Shown here piece by piece: positions 7,898 to 15,515 of a DNA stretch of 64,000 nucleotides. The stretch covers positions 1 through 64,000 of the forward strand of contig JANOSH010000031.1 in the NCBI GenBank assembly GCA_031415695.1. Direction: 5' to 3'. The notes under the pieces are model-generated. The model saw only the letters and a program-made list of their open reading frames with translations. It was not told the origin of the DNA and made no database searches. Numbering within the stretch: the first letter of the stretch is position 1; every line of letters starts with the position of its first letter. The position numbers and the translations under genes are program-made. Origin of the DNA: JANOSH01 sp031415695. Its GTDB lineage: Bacteria; Actinomycetota; Acidimicrobiia; Acidimicrobiales; Ilumatobacteraceae.

Positions 7898-8815
7898 TCA
7901 ATTGGTCCTGTGGTTGAGCGACCAAAAGCAGATGGCGGCGGTCGCTACAGCTAGCCAGAGGAACAGGGCGAGTTCGGTGGTTTGAAGTGCCCAGAACTGG
8001 GTGTCGGTGTGCACTTGGGCGATGTCGTGGATGCCAAGTTGCTGCCCGCACGCTGCGAGAGCGGCGTCCACATTTTCTGTGGCGCGGGTGATGTGGCAGG
8101 CCGCGGTGAGTGTGCCCTCCGCGGTGGACTTCGAGAGAGTTTGCCCGGCCGCATCGACGGTCCGCGAAGACACGATCCAACCGCCGAGCCCGTTCGGCCC
8201 AAAAGATGGGACGCTCACGGACTCGGTGGCGACAAGATGCGAGCGGACAACTCTCTGGACGAACATCCGCACGATCATGAACCCTGCGAGCGACCCTGCC
8301 ATGGCTGGGATGGTGCGACGCAGCATCGTGCCGAGGAGCGTTCCGAGGGTAAGCCCGAACAGGGCATAACCGATCGGGACGATGCCGCGTTGGGCGAAGT
8401 TCGCTGTTCCGATGCGATTCCCGATTGAGTCGATCGGACTTGACCACCACGTGAACGCCAGCGAGAAAACCGTTACGGCGGCGGCGGTGATGCCGCCGGT
8501 TACGGCGAGCTTTGTCGCTAGCCATCGGCTGCGGGTTACGCTCTGGGTCCAGACCATCCGGTACGTGCGATCCTCGAACTCGCGGGCAAGCAACGGCGCG
8601 CCCCAGAACGCCCCGATCAACGCGGGTACCCCGATGAGCGCAGTACCTAATAGCCGTAACCACACGTAGAAACCAGTCAGGTCGTTGCTTCCCCCCACCC
8701 CGAACGTGTCCACAACGTGGCCGCGGGTGACCACGAGCGCGGCGGCCACGACAACGACTGCGCCAAGACCGACGGCGGCTTGCGCCCGGAATTGGCGCCA
8801 GGCGAGCCACAACAT
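7898..8815 (-). CDS. ABC transporter permease
   Basis: The 305-residue protein begins MLWLAWRQFRAQAAVGLGAVVVVAAALVV and has about six hydrophobic segments, including LLGTALIGVPALIGAFWGAPLLAREFE, FALGLTLGTLLG-like and LALFLWLAVATAAICFW. The segment ApLLAREFEDRTYRMVWTQSVTRSRWL is typical of ABC-2-type permeases. ATG 8815 overlaps the stop of the ATPase gene by one base, so the upstream ORF extension is not used. It is the membrane half of an exporter with the adjacent ATPase; the substrate is unknown. A drug or peptide is the usual guess for YtrA-linked operons. Confidence 0.85.
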   Translation of the reverse strand: MLWLAWRQFRAQAAVGLGAVVVVAAALVVTRGHVVDTFGVGGSNDLTGFYVWLRLLGTALIGVPALIGAFWGAPLLAREFEDRTYRMVWTQSVTRSRWLATKLAVTGGITAAAVTVFSLAFTWWSSPIDSIGNRIGTANFAQRGIVPIGYALFGLTLGTLLGTMLRRTIPAMAGSLAGFMIVRMFVQRVVRSHLVATESVSVPSFGPNGLGGWIVSSRTVDAAGQTLSKSTAEGTLTAACHITRATENVDAALAACGQQLGIHDIAQVHTDTQFWALQTTELALFLWLAVATAAICFWSLNHRTN

Positions 8816-9708
8816 CAGCCCACACTCCGCAACGTCGGGTCCGCTGGGTGTGCGCCCGCGGTTTGTGTCGCCATGTACGCCAGCACCAGGTCTTCTAGAC
8901 CGACGCCGCTGACTGTCCACGACGGGTCGAGCACGGGTTGTGTCGTGTGGACGAGGAACGTGGACTGTCGGTCGGTGTGGCTGTGTTCGATTACCGTCTG
9001 ACCCGCAGGCAGCCGATCCGGATCGCGTCTGGCCCCCATCAGCACCTTGTGCGTCGCGAGCAGGACATCGACGTCACCGGCCAACCGGACCCGTCCGCCG
9101 GCGAGGACGATCAAGTGGTCGCACACCCGCTCGACATCGGCCAACAGGTGCGACGACAACACGACCGACAAACCATCCGCAGCAAGATCCATCAAGTCCG
9201 CCAGGAACGCGCGGCGAGCAAGTGGATCGAGGCTCGCCACCGGTTCGTCCAGGATCAACAATTCGGGACACTTGCCAATCGCAAGAGCGAGCGCGAGTTG
9301 CGCCCGCTGGCCGCCCGATAGTCCTGCGGCCATCTGAGAAGGGTCCAGACCGACCCTGGCGATTCGCCCTTGCGCTCCAGCGGCATCCCACTTGGGGTTG
9401 AGTTTCGCGCCGAGTCGCAGGTGGTCGCGCACCGTTAGGCCGCCATAGAGGGGGACGTCTTGAGCGAGGAACCCGACCTTGCCCAGTTGGCGAGCATCGC
9501 TGCCCGGTCGACCACCGAGCACGGTGATCTGCCCTTCGGTTGGTCGCAACAAACCGACAGCCAGGTTCAACAACGTCGATTTGCCGGCGCCGTTCGAGCC
9601 GACGAGGCCAACAACGCGACCGGCGGGGATCGTTAGGGTGCTGTCGCGCAACGCCCACGTTCGTCCGTAGCGCTTGCCTACCGCCGACGCTTCGATCACC
9701 GCGGTCAC
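8815..9708 (-). CDS. ABC transporter ATP-binding protein
   Basis: The 297-residue ATPase has Walker A (GSNGAGKST), Q-loop (FLAQDVPLYGGLT), signature LSGGQRAQL, Walker B (LLILDEPVASLD) and the switch histidine (VVLSSHLLADVE). The C-terminal 70 residues after RVRLAGDVDVLL may touch the permease. GTG 9708 overlaps the GntR stop as GTGA, so translation is likely coupled. Order in the operon: GntR regulator, ATPase, permease. The long N-terminal extension of the open frame is just read-through over the regulator gene. Confidence 0.92.
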   Translation of the reverse strand: MTAVIEASAVGKRYGRTWALRDSTLTIPAGRVVGLVGSNGAGKSTLLNLAVGLLRPTEGQITVLGGRPGSDARQLGKVGFLAQDVPLYGGLTVRDHLRLGAKLNPKWDAAGAQGRIARVGLDPSQMAAGLSGGQRAQLALALAIGKCPELLILDEPVASLDPLARRAFLADLMDLAADGLSVVLSSHLLADVERVCDHLIVLAGGRVRLAGDVDVLLATHKVLMGARRDPDRLPAGQTVIEHSHTDRQSTFLVHTTQPVLDPSWTVSGVGLEDLVLAYMATQTAGAHPADPTLRSVG

Positions 9709-10097
9709 GCCACACCCTCGCTCAGCCCCGAGCGAAAAGTGCTCTCGAACAACGCGGCGATACTGTCGTCGTCCAAGCCCGCTCGGCGCGCCCTTGTCAA
9801 CCACCCACGCAAGTCTTTGCGTAATGCCGCGTGCGCCGCGAACGAGGAATCGGCGAGCGAACGAGTCACGAACGTTCCGACCCCCGGCCGTCCCTCTGCC
9901 AACCCCTCGAACTCCAACTCGCGGTACGCCTTGAGAACCGTGTTCGGGTTGATCGCCACCTTTGCGACGACTTCCTTCACAGTCGGCAACTGGTCACCCT
10001 CGCGCACCAAGCCAAGCAGCAGGGCCTGACGGACCTGGTGGACCAGTTGACGATACGGCGACACGCCGCTCGTGGAGTCAATGCGAAACTCTATCAT
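9705..10097 (-). CDS. GntR family (YtrA-type) transcriptional regulator
   Basis: The 130-residue protein has the GntR winged helix at residues about 10-78 (SPYRQLVHQVRQALLLGLVREGDQLPTVKEVVAKVAINPNTVLKAYRELE, then GRPGVGTFV). A short helical tail replaces a full effector domain, as in the YtrA subfamily. These regulators usually repress their own ABC transporter operon. The gene is first in the operon and appears leaderless: TATAGT lies 6 nt before ATG 10097. Confidence 0.88.
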   Translation of the reverse strand: MIEFRIDSTSGVSPYRQLVHQVRQALLLGLVREGDQLPTVKEVVAKVAINPNTVLKAYRELEFEGLAEGRPGVGTFVTRSLADSSFAAHAALRKDLRGWLTRARRAGLDDDSIAALFESTFRSGLSEGVA

Positions 10098-10132
10098 CGG
10101 ATGACTATATAACTAGCTAGCTAGATAATTAA
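10098..10132 (-). promoter_or_regulatory. Leaderless promoter and CTAG-rich operator of the GntR-ABC operon
   Basis: On the minus strand a TATAGT box (10104-10109) ends 6 nt before ATG 10097. Immediately upstream is the 12-bp palindrome CTAGCTAGCTAG at 10113-10124 in an AT-rich setting, unusual for this GC-rich sequence. The position between -10 and -35 fits autorepression by the GntR protein. The -35 candidate (TTAATT) is weak. Confidence 0.5.
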
Positions 10133-10320
10133 TGAGTGCGGGTCGGCCGATCTGCGAAGCTTCGAACCCGTCGGCTTCAACAGCGACTGCCACCTACGTC
10201 GAGAGGCAGCCGGCCCTCGGCGGCCTGACGGGTGTGAGCTTGTACTAGGCCGTGTTGGTGTCGTGGATCACCGTTGCCTGATTACTCGGCGGATGGCTGT
10301 GATCGCTCGGGCGTAGGTAG

Positions 10321-10450
10321 TCAGTTGAGTCGCTGCTCGAGGTGGATGACGACGTCATCGCCGTCGGTCTTGCCGATAGACTTGCGGATTCCAGAGGCGA
10401 TTGGCAGCTTGTGGCTCAGCGGCTCGTCAAAGCCGAGCATCTCGAACGGT
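10321..10450 (-). pseudogene. DUF1905-like protein, C-terminal relic
   Basis: The minus-strand frame ends with EPLSHKLPIASGIRKSIGKTDGDDVVIHLEQRL. This matches the C-terminal signature of DUF1905 proteins (LPxxxxIRKxIGKxxGDxVxVxLE). The frame upstream (to 10686) is arginine-rich, lacks the DUF1905 N-terminal half and has no credible start, so only the last 35-40 residues survive. The rest of 10130-10320 and 10450-10660 shows nothing recognisable. Confidence 0.55.
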
Positions 10451-10669
10451 TGCTGACGAGTTGCAACCCGAACACCGGAGCGACGCTCGGCAACCCGCTT
10501 GTCGACCGACTTCGTTCCGACGGTCATGTGGTGCGGGCAGTATCGGGTTTCGATGCCACGGTGTCGGCACCGTAATCGTTGTCGGCATGGTGGGCGCTCA
10601 CCGGTGATCAGCGGCTGCTCGACGAGCACGACGTGGCCGTGAACACAGTAATCGAGATTGACATGTATT

Positions 10670-10704
10670 TTGCAATACCGTATCAATTCAGATACGATAT
10701 TGCC
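10670..10704 (+). promoter_or_regulatory. Leaderless promoter and 12-bp inverted-repeat operator of the abiE pair
   Basis: TTGCAA at 10670-10675 and TACGAT at 10693-10698 are spaced 17 nt, and GTG 10705 follows 6 nt later, so the mRNA is likely leaderless. An inverted repeat covers the promoter: arms 10673-10684 (CAATACCGTATC) and 10691-10702 (GATACGATATTG) match at 11 of 12 positions around a 6-bp spacer. This fits the known habit of AbiEi antitoxins to bind inverted repeats in their own promoter. Confidence 0.7.
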
Positions 10705-11292
10705 GTGATTGGAACCCTAGCTCGCCTAGTGGAAGTCGCCGTGCCGCAGCACGGGTTGTTTACCGTTGAGCAGGCCTCGTCGGTCAGTGTTGGCGATCAG
10801 CAAGTACGTCGTTTGGCGGCTTCTGGCGTGCTCGAACGACGAGCGCAGGGTGTCTATCGGATCGTGACCGTCCCATTCGACGAGCATTCCGAGTTGATGG
10901 AAGCGGTGCTCTGGGCCAAAGGCCGCGCTCTCATCGCAGGCGAATCGGCACTGTTGTTGTGGGACCTCGCCGATGTGAATCCGCGAAAAATCCATCTCGC
11001 GGTTGCCCCCGAATACCGTCCTCGTCGAAGCGACGGTCACCTCTACGTTGTTCACCATGTCCGTGTCGCCGACGAGGACCGCGACGAGGCCCACGGAGTG
11101 GCGGTCGTCGCGCCAGCGCTGGCCATTCGCCAGGCAATCGACTGGGGCATCCCGGGCGACATGATCGAACAAGCTGTGCACCGCGCCGAAGCTCGCGAGC
11201 ACATCGGCAAACAGACGGCAGAGCGCCTTCATGCCCATCTCTACGACCGAGCCAGAACAACCAAGACGAAACGAGGTACCCGTGGCAAGTGA
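10705..11292 (+). CDS. AbiEi-like antitoxin of a type IV toxin-antitoxin system
   Basis: The 195-residue protein starts with a winged-HTH-like segment (FTVEQASSVSVGDQQVRRLAASGVLERRAQGVYRI), the hallmark of AbiEi antitoxin domains. The C-terminal part has ESALLLWDLADVNPRKIHLAV and VVAPALAIRQAIDWGIPGDMIEQAVHRA, also typical. AbiEi represses the operon and counteracts the nucleotidyltransferase toxin without direct binding. GTG 10705 was chosen because the promoter and operator end immediately before it. The toxin gene overlaps by 11 nt. Confidence 0.85.
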   Translation: MIGTLARLVEVAVPQHGLFTVEQASSVSVGDQQVRRLAASGVLERRAQGVYRIVTVPFDEHSELMEAVLWAKGRALIAGESALLLWDLADVNPRKIHLAVAPEYRPRRSDGHLYVVHHVRVADEDRDEAHGVAVVAPALAIRQAIDWGIPGDMIEQAVHRAEAREHIGKQTAERLHAHLYDRARTTKTKRGTRGK

Positions 11293-12142
11293 TCGTCGAC
11301 CAGGCAACATCGCTCATCTGGAACGGTTGTTGAACGCTTGGTCACGCGAACGTGATGAGGCGCACGCAACCGTTGGCCGACTTCGGCGGTTGGTGGCGAT
11401 TTCTGTTCTTGCCACGATGCTCGATGGTCTCAACCAGGACGGCGACACGCATCTCGCATTCAAAGGTGGCGCGAGCATGGAGTTTCGGTTCGGGGCGGCA
11501 GCACGGGCGTCGCGTGATGTCGACGCGCTAGCCGACATCGACCTTGATGACGCATTCGCGGAGATCGGCCGACGGCTCCTGTCGGGTTGGGAGGGATTCG
11601 CGGGAAAGCTGACCGAGCGAACCGAGATAGCCCGAGCGGGAATCGTTCCAGCACCGCAGCGTTGCAGGATCAAGCTCTCCTATCGGGACAGGCCATTTGC
11701 GACGCTTGCGTTCGAACTCGGTCGAGCCGAAGCGAACTCTTTCGAGCTGCTCGAGGAAGTCGCGAACGTAACCGACATGGATAAGGTTCAACTCGGCCCG
11801 ACCTGCGACGTTGCAGTTCTTGGCGTGCACTATCAAATCGCGCAAAAGCTCCATGCCTGTACCGAAATCCCGGCCCACGGTAGGAACCAGCGCGTCCACG
11901 ACCTGTACGACATCGTCCTGCTCGCAAGCCTCGCCGAAAACGCCGGCCTTGCACGAACCCGTGCGGCGTGCGAAGACACCTTCGCTCATCGCAAAAAACA
12001 CTCATGGCCACCAGCACTACCGGAATGGGACGACTGGGAGTTCCTTTGGGACTCGATCGACATCCCCGACGACGTCCGCTACCCGTACCGTGACGCACGG
12101 GACCGCGTCGAGTTCCTCATCCGAGTCATCTCGTCAGCCTGA
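11282..12142 (+). CDS. AbiEii-like nucleotidyltransferase toxin
   Basis: The 286-residue protein carries the AbiEii/MenT nucleotidyltransferase motifs: FKGGASMEFRFG at about residues 60-71 and the metal aspartates in SRDVD (79, 81), then KLSYRDRPFATLAFELG and QKLHACTE...HDLYDIVLLA. These enzymes transfer nucleotides, in studied relatives to tRNA acceptor stems, and stop translation. GTG 11282 has GAGG 5 nt upstream and overlaps the antitoxin stop, favouring coupling; ATG 11231 is less likely. A short relic of a second abiEii lies near 20.2 kb. Confidence 0.85.
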   Translation: MASDRRPGNIAHLERLLNAWSRERDEAHATVGRLRRLVAISVLATMLDGLNQDGDTHLAFKGGASMEFRFGAAARASRDVDALADIDLDDAFAEIGRRLLSGWEGFAGKLTERTEIARAGIVPAPQRCRIKLSYRDRPFATLAFELGRAEANSFELLEEVANVTDMDKVQLGPTCDVAVLGVHYQIAQKLHACTEIPAHGRNQRVHDLYDIVLLASLAENAGLARTRAACEDTFAHRKKHSWPPALPEWDDWEFLWDSIDIPDDVRYPYRDARDRVEFLIRVISSA

Positions 12143-12184
12143 GCGCCGCCGAGTCGAAACGAGGCAGGCTGTAACCGGTTGCGG

Positions 12185-12640
12185 TCACGCGTTCAATTGA
12201 ATCCTGCGCTCCGACCGACACCTGGGCAGTGTCGGAAATCGGGCGACGTCAAGCCCATCACAATCGGGTTTGATTAGCACGAGTGGTGGGAGGTCGTATC
12301 GGGCGGCGAGCCAATGGGTCCAGAGTCGTGCGGTGCGCCCGTTCCCGCTCGCGAACGGGTGGATTCGGGTCCAGTCGCCCTGAGTGACAGCGACGAGCGT
12401 GAGGTATATCTCGGCTGTCGATTGCCGGTCGATGAGGTGATTGTCAACGACATCGACCGCGGCGATCATCGCTGTCTCGAATGTGGTGAGCGCTGCGGGT
12501 ACGTTGGCGGAGAGTTTGGGGGGTCGATCGGGGCACGATCCGCAAGTACGTGGAACCGGCCGAGACCGCAGGGATGACACCGGGTGGCACGTGGAGAGCG
12601 TGATGGCGTCACTGACCATCCCCCCGTTGGGCGGACACTT
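12185..12640 (-). pseudogene. Fic family protein relic
   Basis: The minus strand encodes VAVTQGDWTRIHPFASGNGRTARLWTHWLAARYDLPPLVLIKPD, with the Fic motif HPFxxGNGR. Upstream, FETAMIAAVDVVDNHL fits the preceding helix. Fic enzymes AMPylate target proteins. The acidic residue normally found in HPFx[D/E]GNGR is Ser. The C-terminus is replaced after DCDGLDVARF by about 18 unrelated residues, and the N-terminal region has no clear start. I read it as a decayed gene; if expressed, the Ser change would probably weaken catalysis. Confidence 0.6.
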
Positions 12641-12657
12641 CGTGTAATCGGAAGTCC

Positions 12658-12990
12658 ATGTCCGACAAGAAACCACGGTCGAAGGGTCGACCGTCACAGC
12701 ACACGCCGGAGTTCCAGCGGCGGTGATGGTCCTTGATGAGGGCCGCTCGATCGCTGACACAACGCTACGCGTTGGGCGGGCCCCCGAGGCAATTGCGCAA
12801 CAGATTGGGTGGCATCGATTGCACGAGCCGACGACCGCGAAACGTTGCGACGCGAACCCGTCACTGCGCGGACCGGGCGGCGACGAACTCTCGGAGATGG
12901 TCAACGCTGAAACGAACGGCCTAACCGATGCGAACGGGTTTGAGCTGGCCGCTCACGATGAGGTGATGGATCGATGTGCGGCCAAGGCTG
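12658..12990 (+). mobile_element. IS3-type transposase orfA relic
   Basis: From ATG 12658 the frame reads MSDKKPRSKGRPSQHTPEFQRR and stops. A second frame at 12723 continues with VLDEGRSIADTTLRVG and later ETNGLTDANGFELAAH. Together this resembles the HTH and leucine-zipper parts of IS3-family OrfA proteins (DEGRSIADxARxLGV pattern), split by a frameshift. No orfB or terminal inverted repeats were recognised, so only a transposase scrap remains. Confidence 0.5.
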
Positions 12991-13389
12991 AGCTTCTGGC
13001 ATGCCTGCTTGACGGTCACCAGCCCTGCTCAACTACCTCGACAGCGGTTCTCGCGGGGACAGCCGACCTGACGCAACTCCCGAGAGTTACTCCCGGAGTT
13101 GCTCCCGATGCGAATCTTCGTCCGACTTTCTGTTGCGGGACAAAACGAGGGACATAACCGGGGACTTCCGACCGTCACCATTCGAACGACGAAAACCACA
13201 ACGACCGACGAATTGGAGATCCCCCTGCGCACCGAACTCACCCGCCGCGGCTGGGACTGACCCAAGGATTCGCCCCATCAACAAAAGCGACTCCAAAGGT
13301 GACCGCAACCTCCGGGTCGGGGACACAGTTCGTCGATACAAACGTGGAACATCACCTTTTCGTCGTTACGGGGTGAGCCGGTAACACTG
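12991..13389. other. Stretch without a recognisable gene
   Basis: About 400 bp between the IS3 scrap and the cyclase relic. Short, low-quality frames exist on both strands. A small repetition (ACTCCCG-agagtt-ACTCCCG-gagtt-GCTCCCG around 13076-13110) is visible. Nothing else can be supported. Confidence 0.4.
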
Positions 13390-13704
13390 CTAGGTGTCCT
13401 CGACACCTTCGAGTGAATGTTCACCGGCGTCGCCGAACGCGAACCCGGACCCGACGACCACGTCCTTGACGGTGCGCGACACGATGGTTTCCCCGGCGTT
13501 GGCCAGCCCGGCGCGAATCGTGAGGCCGATCTCGGCTGTCTCGATGTGAGCGTGGCGAGCGCATACAACGGCGCGGCTGGGCCCATCGAAGGTCGCCAAT
13601 ACGCCGTCGCCGGTGGTCTTCACGACTCGGCCTGAGTAGGCGCGCAGGAGCGAACGGATCACGCTGTCGTGACGCGAGGAGCCACCGATCGGATGGCTCC
13701 GCAT
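13390..13704 (-). pseudogene. Class III adenylate/guanylate cyclase domain relic with internal deletion
   Basis: The minus-strand frame reads HDSVIRSLLRAYSGRVVKTTGDGVLATFDGPSRAVVCARH, the core of a class III nucleotide cyclase including VVKTTGDG with the substrate lysine. It continues TAEIGLTIRAGLANAGETIVSRTVKDVVVGSGFAFGDAGEHSLEGV. The family block between RAGLHTGE and AxAGEVLVSRTV, about 30 residues, is missing. The N-terminal FTDIxGST motif is also absent. Both the truncation and the in-frame deletion argue for a dead gene. Confidence 0.65.
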
Positions 13705-13730
13705 GACAAAGACGTCGATGTCTGCAACCG

Positions 13731-14927
13731 TCAGTCAGGCGACTGTGCAATCGTGGCGATGGGTAGGAAATGGATGCGGTCGCTTCCCCGGAATGAACGT
13801 TCGCCGGTGTGGGCGACGATTCCGGCTCGGAACTTCGCGCCAACGTGGTCGCGAAGCCACTCGAGATGGCGAGCAGCATCGAGCCCGGGCGCTGCGGCGG
13901 CCTTCACCTCTATCGCGACAAGATCGCCGTTGGGGAACTCGGCGACGATGTCGATCTCGTGGCGGCCGTTCGTGTCCCGCAGATGGTAGAGGCGCGGGTC
14001 GTTCTGCGACAGGGTGGAGTCGACCCGCAGCTGCGCCAGCACAAAGCTCTCCACCACTCGTCCGAGCAAGTCGCCGTTGCGCAATACGGCGCGTTCGTCA
14101 ACGCCGATGAGCGGCACGATCAGGGCGGGGTCGATGAGATGTCGCTTCGGTGTGCCGCTGAGACGAGAAAGCAGGTTCGATGACCACGCCGGCAGCCGTT
14201 CGGTCACGACGAGTCGTTCGAGCGAGTCGTCGTAGGCGACCGCCGTCGCCCGGGCGATCCCCGCAGCGTCGTAGAGCGTTTTGTGTTCGACCATCCCGGC
14301 CGTGTTGGCGGCGATCGCCTGGAGATATCGTCGGACCTTGACCGGCTCAACGGCTGGCCAGATCGGGTCGAGATCTCGCCCAACGATCTGGTCGGCGTAG
14401 CTCGATAGAAACCGTCGGCGCCCATTCGACGAGGCCCGTACAACCTCGGGAAACCCACTGGCCAATGCCTGTTCGACGTAGTCGCGGAGGTCGGGGCGAG
14501 GGCCTGTGACTGTGTGAAGCGCATCGGAGTTCTCGCGGGCAACATCGAGGAACGACCCACCTGTCGCTCCACCGTGAAGTTCACGTGGTGTAAGGCCGAA
14601 CATCGGTAGGCGGACGACTCGCCCGGTCATCGGCCAACCTTGAGGCGACAGGTCAGCGCGTACGGAGCCGGTTATGAGAAACGACCCCGGTGGGGCTCCT
14701 TCATCGACGGCATCTTTTATCGCCGCGAGTACTTCGGGCACGAGTTGCCACTCGTCAATCATCGTGGGTCGTGGAAGGCCACGAAGCACGGCGTACGGGT
14801 CGGCCTGCACAGCGTCGCGCTCCGCCGCTCGTTGTAGGCGAACGGCTGATGCTGCCCGGCGAGCCAGCATCGTCGTCTTTCCGACCGCCCTCGGGCCAAC
14901 GATCATGACGGCGGGATGCTCGAGCAA
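13731..14927 (-). CDS. DUF4143 / AAA ATP-binding protein
   Basis: The 398-residue protein has Walker A (GPRAVGKTT), Walker B-like TMIDEWQLVPEVL, LITGSV and GRVVRLPMFGLTPREL of the AAA_14 domain. The C-terminal DUF4143 region contains GRVVESFVLAQL and a restriction-nuclease-like core (HEIDIVAEFPNGDLVAIEVKAA). Function is unproven; mobile ATPases of this type are common in genomic islands. The first canonical start is TTG 14927, but the same frame stays open to about 15020 and encodes the conserved PRLLDPVLDEILLEHPA, so the true start may be non-canonical or the 5' end damaged. Confidence 0.8.
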   Translation of the reverse strand: MLEHPAVMIVGPRAVGKTTMLARRAASAVRLQRAAERDAVQADPYAVLRGLPRPTMIDEWQLVPEVLAAIKDAVDEGAPPGSFLITGSVRADLSPQGWPMTGRVVRLPMFGLTPRELHGGATGGSFLDVARENSDALHTVTGPRPDLRDYVEQALASGFPEVVRASSNGRRRFLSSYADQIVGRDLDPIWPAVEPVKVRRYLQAIAANTAGMVEHKTLYDAAGIARATAVAYDDSLERLVVTERLPAWSSNLLSRLSGTPKRHLIDPALIVPLIGVDERAVLRNGDLLGRVVESFVLAQLRVDSTLSQNDPRLYHLRDTNGRHEIDIVAEFPNGDLVAIEVKAAAAPGLDAARHLEWLRDHVGAKFRAGIVAHTGERSFRGSDRIHFLPIATIAQSPD

Positions 14928-15001
14928 AATCTCGTCGAGTACAGGATCCAGCAGGCGCGGAATGTAGTTCGGTAACTTCGGATCGACGAGGATGAGTGCT
15001 G

Positions 15002-15047
15002 TTCTAGCACAACACCTACCTATCTTCTAGCACACCATCTACCTTCT
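15002..15047 (-). repeat. Two 23-bp tandem repeats upstream of the DUF4143 gene
   Basis: TTCTAGCACA-N4-CTACCT-N3 occurs twice with exact 23-bp period (15002-15024, 15025-15047), and a partial third copy (ATGTAGCAC) follows. On the coding (minus) strand the pieces read AGGTAG and TGTGCTAGAA. The repeats sit where the promoter of the leftward DUF4143 ATPase should be and look like tandem binding sites for a regulator. Confidence 0.5.
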
Positions 15048-15199
15048 ATGTAGCACGAGGAGGACGGGTTCCGCCGCGGCGTCGCGCAGTTCATTGCGCT
15101 GGCATATTCTTGCTACCGCCGGGGGAGCACCTTGCTGACTGGGCCGAGATTCGCGAACGGCTGGGTTGGAACGTGCATCGACGTCGCTTGCTTGACGGT

Positions 15200-15400
15200 C
15201 TTCGCGAGTGCCTGGAGGTACCATGGCCGGCGACGACGATCTCGTCCCGCTGAGCCACACCGCTGCGTTCTTCGCCGGGCCGCCAGAGGCCCAGCTTGCG
15301 ATCGTGCCCGGAGCTTCACACGCCCTGCCGATCGAGCACCCAAAGGAGGTCGTCGGGCTCATTGAGCGCTTCCTGGGGTCCGACGTTCGTGACGTTCCGA
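15200..15400 (+). pseudogene. Alpha/beta hydrolase, C-terminal relic
   Basis: The frame reads MAGDDDLVPLSHTAAFFAGPPEAQLAIVPGASHALPIEHPKEVVGLIERFL. These are the last beta-strand with the acidic catalytic residue (GDDD) and the catalytic His loop (GASHALPIEHP) of an alpha/beta hydrolase. Everything before the acid-strand is missing, and a 'GGT' run precedes it without a start. It is a remnant of roughly 55 residues. Confidence 0.65.
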
Positions 15401-15469
15401 AGGTTTCGACGGCGATGTCAAGAGCCAACGGTTGCTGCGGCCGGATCGCCACACTGTCGACCGCCGTGG

Positions 15470-15515
15470 CAAAGTATACACAAAGTGTACCTATCGAGGA
15501 GGTACGCTTTGTGGC
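15470..15515 (+). promoter_or_regulatory. Operator array before the AlbA_2 gene
   Basis: CAAAGTGTACC (15481-15491) and GGTACGCTTTG (15501-15511) form an 11-bp inverted repeat with one mismatch around a 9-bp spacer. CAAAGTATACA (15470-15480) is a further direct half-site abutting it. A ribosome-binding-like AGGAGG (15497-15502) lies in the spacer, 13 nt before GTG 15516. Binding here would block both promoter and translation start, consistent with autoregulation by the HTH-containing product. Confidence 0.6.

Noticed and set aside
10579..10704. Earlier start (10579) for the AbiEi antitoxin
   Set aside because: The extra 42 codons would lie across the promoter and operator; homology starts after GTG 10705.
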